Assembly (NCBI RefSeq): GCF_900111895.1
Contig: NZ_FOKB01000007.1
Location: 124,001-188,000 of the forward strand
Source of the DNA: Pseudomonas simiae
Lineage (GTDB): Bacteria > Pseudomonadota > Gammaproteobacteria > Pseudomonadales > Pseudomonadaceae
DNA: 64,000 nucleotides
Direction of reading: 5' to 3'
The position numbers were made by a program, and so were the translations under genes. Numbering within the stretch: position 1 is the first letter of the stretch; the number at the start of each line of letters is the position of its first letter. A model generated the notes under the pieces. The model did no database searches, was not told the origin of the DNA, and saw nothing but the letters and a program-made list of their open reading frames with translations. This document shows positions 60,113 to 64,000 of the stretch, piece after piece.

Positions 60113-61201
60113 ATGACCCGTTTATTGCGCATCACCTTGCTGGGCCTGCTGATCATCGCAGGCCTGCTGACCGCCCTGATCTACAGCCTGACCTGGCGCC
60201 CCGAGGCGAAGGAAACCCTGCCGGTGAGCTGCGTCGCGCCGCGTGCGCCCACGCTGTTGCCGGGGCAAGCGCTCAAGGTCATGACCTGGAACGTGCAATA
60301 CCTGGCCGGCAAAAATTATGTGTTCTGGTACGACACCTCCGACGGCAGCGGCCCCGACGACCGCCCCACCGTGGAAGACATGGCCGCCAGCCTCGACGAA
60401 GTGGCGCGGGTCATCCGCGACGAACAGCCCGACATCCTGCTGCTGCAGGAGCTCGACGAAAACGCCAAGCCGTCCCACTACCAGGACCAACTGGCCCTGC
60501 TGCAAGAGCGCCTGGTCGATCTCTACCCGTGCAGCGCCCAGGCCTTCGACTGGAAAGCCGACTTCGTGCCAAACCTGCACATCTTCGGCAGCGTGGGCCG
60601 CAAACTGGCGACCCTCAGCCGTTACCAGATCGAACACGCCGAACGCCTGCAGCTGCCGGCGCCCGAGGCCAACATCCTGAGTCGCCAGTTTCAACCCAAG
60701 CCTGCCTTGCTGTTGACCTACCTGCCCCTGAGCGACGGCGGACAACTCGCGGTGCTCAACACTCGCATGGACGGTGACGCCCCTGGCCGCAGCGCGGTGA
60801 TGGAGCAGGTCCAGACCACGGTCAAATTGCTGGATAAATTTGAAGGCCGTGGCACGCCCTGGCTGATCGGTGGGGACTTCAACCTGCTGCCACTGGGCCA
60901 ATTCCTGCGCCTGGACGCCACCAAACGCGGGCAATATTCGCCGGACAGCGAGCTGCATCTACTGTGGGACAAATACCCGATGATCCCGAGCAACAGCCAA
61001 TCCAGCGGGATCGATCGTGAGAAATGGCTGACGAACTTCCCCAACGACCCGAGCGTGGACGGGCCGGACCGTACGCTGGATTACCTGTTCTACAGCCCGC
61101 GGATCAAACGGGTGGAGGCCAAGGTGCGCCAGGAGGATACGTTACGTATTTCCAACCACCTGCCGGTGATCGCCCGCTTCCTGCTGCCTGCCGCACAATA
61201 G
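60113..61201 (+). CDS. Endonuclease/exonuclease/phosphatase-family protein, membrane-anchored
   Basis: EEP-fold hydrolase of 362 residues. An N-terminal hydrophobic helix (LLRITLLGLLIIAGLLTALIYSL, about 3-25) anchors it or serves as a signal peptide. Catalytic motifs: TWNVQY (Asn), LLLQELDEN (Glu), LNTRMDG, GGDFNLLPLG (Asp and Asn), and the C-terminal RTLDYLFYS...SNHLPV (Asp, His). The fold covers nucleases, phosphatases and sphingomyelinase-like enzymes; the substrate is unknown. Confidence 0.85.
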   Translation: MTRLLRITLLGLLIIAGLLTALIYSLTWRPEAKETLPVSCVAPRAPTLLPGQALKVMTWNVQYLAGKNYVFWYDTSDGSGPDDRPTVEDMAASLDEVARVIRDEQPDILLLQELDENAKPSHYQDQLALLQERLVDLYPCSAQAFDWKADFVPNLHIFGSVGRKLATLSRYQIEHAERLQLPAPEANILSRQFQPKPALLLTYLPLSDGGQLAVLNTRMDGDAPGRSAVMEQVQTTVKLLDKFEGRGTPWLIGGDFNLLPLGQFLRLDATKRGQYSPDSELHLLWDKYPMIPSNSQSSGIDREKWLTNFPNDPSVDGPDRTLDYLFYSPRIKRVEAKVRQEDTLRISNHLPVIARFLLPAAQ

Positions 61202-61219
61202 CCCCTAGGGTTTCAACAC

Positions 61220-61865
61220 CTAGGCCCGCAGCGGCTTAAGCCACTCAAGGCTTTCAACCGTGGTGCCGGATGGGCGGTATTCACAGCCGATCCATCCTCG
61301 GTAGCCACGCTGCTCAAGCGCCGCGAACAACGCGGCAAAGTCCATGGTTCCGGTGCCCGGCTCATGACGCCCCGGGTTGTCGGCGATTTGTACATGGACG
61401 GTCCTGTCGTAAAACTGCGCCAACACCCCGGCTGCGTCGCCGGTCAAAAGCTGGGCATGGTAAAGATCCAGAATCAGCCCGACACTCGTAAAGGTTTCCA
61501 GCACCTGTTGCGCCTTGCTGAAGTCAGACATGTAATAGCCTGGCATCGCCTGCGGGCAGATCACTTCAATAAGCGCGCGCAAACCCTGATCTTCGAGGTA
61601 CTTGACCGCGTATTCCAGGTTACTTACGTAGGCAGGCGCGCTCTCATCCTGGGGTGTGGTCACGCCAGACATGATGTGCACATCCGAGCAGTTCAGCGCC
61701 TTCGCATAGCGGGCCGCCTCGCGCAGCCCATCGCGAAATTCCTGCTCCTTGCCCTGCAAGGCAGCGATGCCTTTGGTAACACCTGCCGGCGCTGCGAACT
61801 GAATCAACGGCAGGTTGTATTGAGCCAGGTGATCGGCGAGCAGGCTGGCGTCAAATTCATAGGGA
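61220..61865 (-). pseudogene. hyi: Hydroxypyruvate isomerase-like gene, 5' end missing
   Basis: The minus strand encodes most of a Hyi/OtnI sugar-isomerase-type TIM barrel: PYEFDASLLADHLAQYNLPL, IQFAAPAGVTKGIAAL, the catalytic Glu in ALIEVICPQAMPGYYMS, LDLYHAQLLTGD, QIADNPGRHEPGTG and GCEYRPSGTT. Family members are about 258 residues; about 215 remain and the first 35-40 (usually FAANLSMLF...GVEYLFPY) are gone. The in-frame sequence upstream runs into a stop within the neighbouring oxygenase fragment. A TTG at 61807 could start a shorter product, but the barrel would lack its first strand. Confidence 0.8.
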
Positions 61866-61873
61866 TGGTTGCC

Positions 61874-62392
61874 ATGAACGAAAGGACGTTGGGTAGTGCA
61901 GCGGGAGTCTCAAACCTCCTGTTCGGGGTGTACAACACAGGGGTTGCCCTGCTTGGCGAAAAGTTGAGAATTCGCTACCGGTATGACAGCACTGCGTTTA
62001 TTCCTGAATGGGCCAACGCGGCGTTTAAATACATCCAGACCCACTACTCCACCAACGAGCGTTACATTGCCCCTGTCAGCCTTGAGCCAGGGGACATTCT
62101 GGTGATGGATAACCTGCGGGTCCTGCATGCCCGGCATAAATTCATCGATGGCAACCAACAGAGAAAAGTAGGAAGGCTGTGGATCGCTGATGACGCGAGC
62201 ACCACATTCAAGAACATCCTGGATCAATCCCCGGTGCGCAGGGCCATGCTGCCCTTTCAGAACTACAATATTGCCCAGTCTGAAACCGCCGGGCATTCGT
62301 TCATCGAGTACACCTGCGGCATCCGCGCCCAATCGAGCACATCGTTGCCAAACGCGCATAAGCAATTTGACAGTGCGCTTGAAGCGCTTTAA
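61874..62392 (+). pseudogene. TauD/TfdA-type dioxygenase, C-terminal fragment
   Basis: From ATG 61874 a frame of 172 codons matches the C-terminal part of Fe(II)/2-oxoglutarate dioxygenases: YIAPVSLEPGDILVMDNLRVLHARHKFIDG with the distal metal-binding His, then RKVGRLWIADD including the 2-oxoglutarate-binding Arg region. The family is about 280-330 residues; the N-terminal half with the HxD metal motif is absent, so the product cannot be active. The frame continues upstream through the antisense of hyi but that is not oxygenase sequence. The junction with the truncated hyi is at about 61865-61874. Confidence 0.75.
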
Positions 62393-62439
62393 GCCCTTCA
62401 AGACAACCTCCGTGCTCTGATTCAACGCGTTCAGCTAAC

Positions 62440-62465
62440 CCCCCAGTCATCAAAACGACTGGGGG
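62440..62465. terminator. Hairpin terminator between the oxygenase fragment and hrpB
   Basis: Nine-bp stem CCCCCAGTC / GACTGGGGG with loop ATCAAAAC. It is symmetrical and has only short A/T flanks (AACC, AGTT), so it could end transcripts from both sides. Confidence 0.7.
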
Positions 62466-62477
62466 AGTTACTTACAT

Positions 62478-64000
62478 TCAAGGCTTTCTGGGTTTGATTC
62501 GGGCCGTCGCTTCGGCCACCAACGGGTCATCCGGCCAGTAGTGCTTGGGGTAGCGCCCTTTCAAATCCTTCTTCACCTCGGCATAGGTACTGCGCCAGAA
62601 GTTCGCCAGGTCCTGCGTGACCTGCACCGGCCGCCGCGCCGGGGACAACAGGTGCAACTTCACGGCCACGCGCCCGCTGGCAATGCGCGGGGTGTCGGCC
62701 AGCCCGAACAATTCCTGCAAGCGCACCGCCAGGATCGGCGGCTGTTCGCTGTAGTCCAAACGCACCGATGAGCCCGACGGCACTTTCACATGCTGTGGCG
62801 CCAGTTCGTCCAAACGTTGGGGCAGTGGCCAGGGCAGCAGGTTGTGCAGGAAGCTGGAGATATCCAGGTTGGCGAAATGGCTCAGACGCGAGACTTTGCC
62901 CAGGTAGGGCATCAGCCAGTGTTCAAGGCTGGCGAGCAACGCCTTGTCACTGAGGTCGGGCCATTCGCTGGTTTTGCCGGCGTCGAGCTGGCGCAACAAC
63001 ATGACCCGAGCCTGCCATTGCCGCAGTTCTGGCGTCCACGGCAGCAGTTCCAGGCCTTTGCGGCGTACCAGGTTGACCAGCGCCTGGCTGCGGGCGGATT
63101 CGTCGAGGCCAGTCAGCGGTTCGCGGCTGAGCACCAGTTCGCCGACTTTGCGTTGGCGTTCGGCGCGCAGTACGCCTTCGCGTTCGTCCCAATCGAGTTG
63201 GTCGACGTTGCGCACTTGCTCGGCCAGCACCGTGTCGAACAGCGCCGGGTCGAAATCCGCCGCCAAGTAGATACGTTCCTCACGCTGGCCCTGGCGGCTA
63301 CCCAGGTCGGCGATCACCAGCCAAGCCTGTTTCATCAGGCTGTCAGCCTCCGCGAACAGCGCGGCGCGGCCGTTGGCCAGGCGGTACTCGGCACCGCCGG
63401 GGCGACGCTGCTGGGCGACGCGATCCGGGTAGGCCAGTGCCAGCAAGGCACCGAGCCAGCGCGGGTGATCGGGGTCGGCAACGGGTTGTGTGGCCTGGCC
63501 TCTTAGGTAGCCTCGGTATTGTCGCGCCAGTTGCTTGGCCCGCTGTACACCGCCTTGAGTGCCGCGTGCACGCTCTTCGCCGGACAACAGCGCCAATCGA
63601 CTGTGCAAATCCGCACCGCCACCGCGCAAGATGTCGCGCTCTCCCAGCAGGGCCGCCACATCGCATGCCGTCGCCGCCAACCCAAGAGCCTGCCCGCGCA
63701 GCAGCAGATGGGCGATACGCGGATGGGCCGGCAACTCGGCCATCTTCTGCCCGTGAGCGGTGAGTTTTTCTTCATCCAACGCACCGAGGCGCCCCAGCAG
63801 ATCCTGGGCCTGGGCATACGCCGCCGTCGGCGGCACATCCAGCCAGACCAATTGATGGGGCGTGACGCCCCAGCGCGCCAGTTGCAAAGCCAGGCCGGCC
63901 AGGTCGGCGGCGAGGATTTCCGCACTGCCGTAGGCGGCCAGGCCTTCGTGTTGGTCTTCGGACCACAGGCGATAACACACGCCCGGCTCCAGGCGCCCTG
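62478..64000 (-). CDS. hrpB: ATP-dependent helicase HrpB (5' part outside the window)
   Basis: The C-terminal 507 codons of a DExH-box helicase of the HrpB type. The sequence entering from the right edge, LEPGVCYRLWSED, is the conserved end of the helicase core, followed by the ratchet/OB region (AELPAHPRIAHLLLRGQALG) and the HrpB-specific C-terminal domain ending RYPKHYWPDDPLVAEATARIKPRKP. Full-length proteins are about 840 residues. The role in RNA metabolism is poorly defined in pseudomonads. Confidence 0.93.
   Translation of the reverse strand, partial: GRLEPGVCYRLWSEDQHEGLAAYGSAEILAADLAGLALQLARWGVTPHQLVWLDVPPTAAYAQAQDLLGRLGALDEEKLTAHGQKMAELPAHPRIAHLLLRGQALGLAATACDVAALLGERDILRGGGADLHSRLALLSGEERARGTQGGVQRAKQLARQYRGYLRGQATQPVADPDHPRWLGALLALAYPDRVAQQRRPGGAEYRLANGRAALFAEADSLMKQAWLVIADLGSRQGQREERIYLAADFDPALFDTVLAEQVRNVDQLDWDEREGVLRAERQRKVGELVLSREPLTGLDESARSQALVNLVRRKGLELLPWTPELRQWQARVMLLRQLDAGKTSEWPDLSDKALLASLEHWLMPYLGKVSRLSHFANLDISSFLHNLLPWPLPQRLDELAPQHVKVPSGSSVRLDYSEQPPILAVRLQELFGLADTPRIASGRVAVKLHLLSPARRPVQVTQDLANFWRSTYAEVKKDLKGRYPKHYWPDDPLVAEATARIKPRKP

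Noticed and set aside
61364..61873. Upstream extension of the oxygenase frame across hyi
   Set aside because: This part is antisense to the recognisable hyi coding sequence and does not encode the missing half of the oxygenase, so the apparent 342-codon gene is an artefact of the junction.

Overview
The window comes from the chromosome of a Pseudomonas, most probably of the P. fluorescens group. The evidence is high GC content, gene order shared with P. aeruginosa and P. putida (morA-glyA-yjiA-ybdD-cstA-mapZ-radA-ankB-katB-mscL-fpr-ppoR-rlmG-cioAB, and the quinate cluster), and many copies of the short palindrome built on GTGGGAGCGGGCTTGCTCGCGA, usually paired as REPINs, as is typical of fluorescent pseudomonads. 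I saw no insertion sequence, prophage, tRNA, rRNA or CRISPR array.

Layout. 1-2.2 kb: 3'-truncated ettA (minus strand) and a LysE-type exporter. 2.3-19.1 kb: a conserved block with the c-di-GMP enzyme MorA, serine hydroxymethyltransferase, the GTPase/transporter trio yjiA-ybdD-cstA, the PilZ protein MapZ, radA, the periplasmic catalase KatB with its ankyrin partner, MscL, ferredoxin-NADP reductase, the unpaired LuxR receptor PpoR and the rRNA methylase RlmG. 19.2-23.4 kb: cyanide-insensitive oxidase cioAB plus a 55-residue DUF2474 partner, with a perfect ANR-type box upstream, divergent from an MFS exporter. 23.5-30.3 kb: a three-subunit molybdenum aldehyde oxidoreductase (paoABC-like), a small exported protein, a purine permease and trmA.

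30.4-40.0 kb: a complete haem-acquisition locus on the minus strand, read hasI-hasS-hasR-hasA-hasD-hasE-hasF. It encodes an ECF sigma factor, anti-sigma factor, TonB receptor, secreted hemophore and the type I secretion system that exports the hemophore. Fur-like sites and a cluster of intergenic hairpins suggest how expression is set. 40.2-45.8 kb: a quinate/shikimate catabolic cluster (3-dehydroquinase, NAD-type quinate/shikimate dehydrogenase, TetR regulator, dehydroshikimate dehydratase QuiC, MFS importer) leading to protocatechuate. Both of its promoter regions carry a 15-bp site resembling the PcaR operator of the beta-ketoadipate pathway, plus a second shared motif.

45.8-64 kb: mostly housekeeping and general genes: DMT exporters, a lipoprotein, a zinc peptidase, a hydrolase, a HAD phosphatase/TesB pair, GNAT, a histone-deacetylase-like hydrolase, a HI0933-type flavoprotein, RhlE, YedA with a divergent AsnC regulator, a 3'-5' exonuclease and NYN nuclease pair, DUF2076, YciC, an EEP-family hydrolase and a 5'-truncated hrpB. 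Two scars stand out: an acyl-carrier-like gene remnant wedged between two REPINs (56.9-57.1 kb), and two decayed genes (hyi and a TauD-type oxygenase) meeting head to head at about 61.87 kb, both without their 5' ends.

Limits: products are assigned by motif and family recognition without database searches. Regulatory sites were found by eye.
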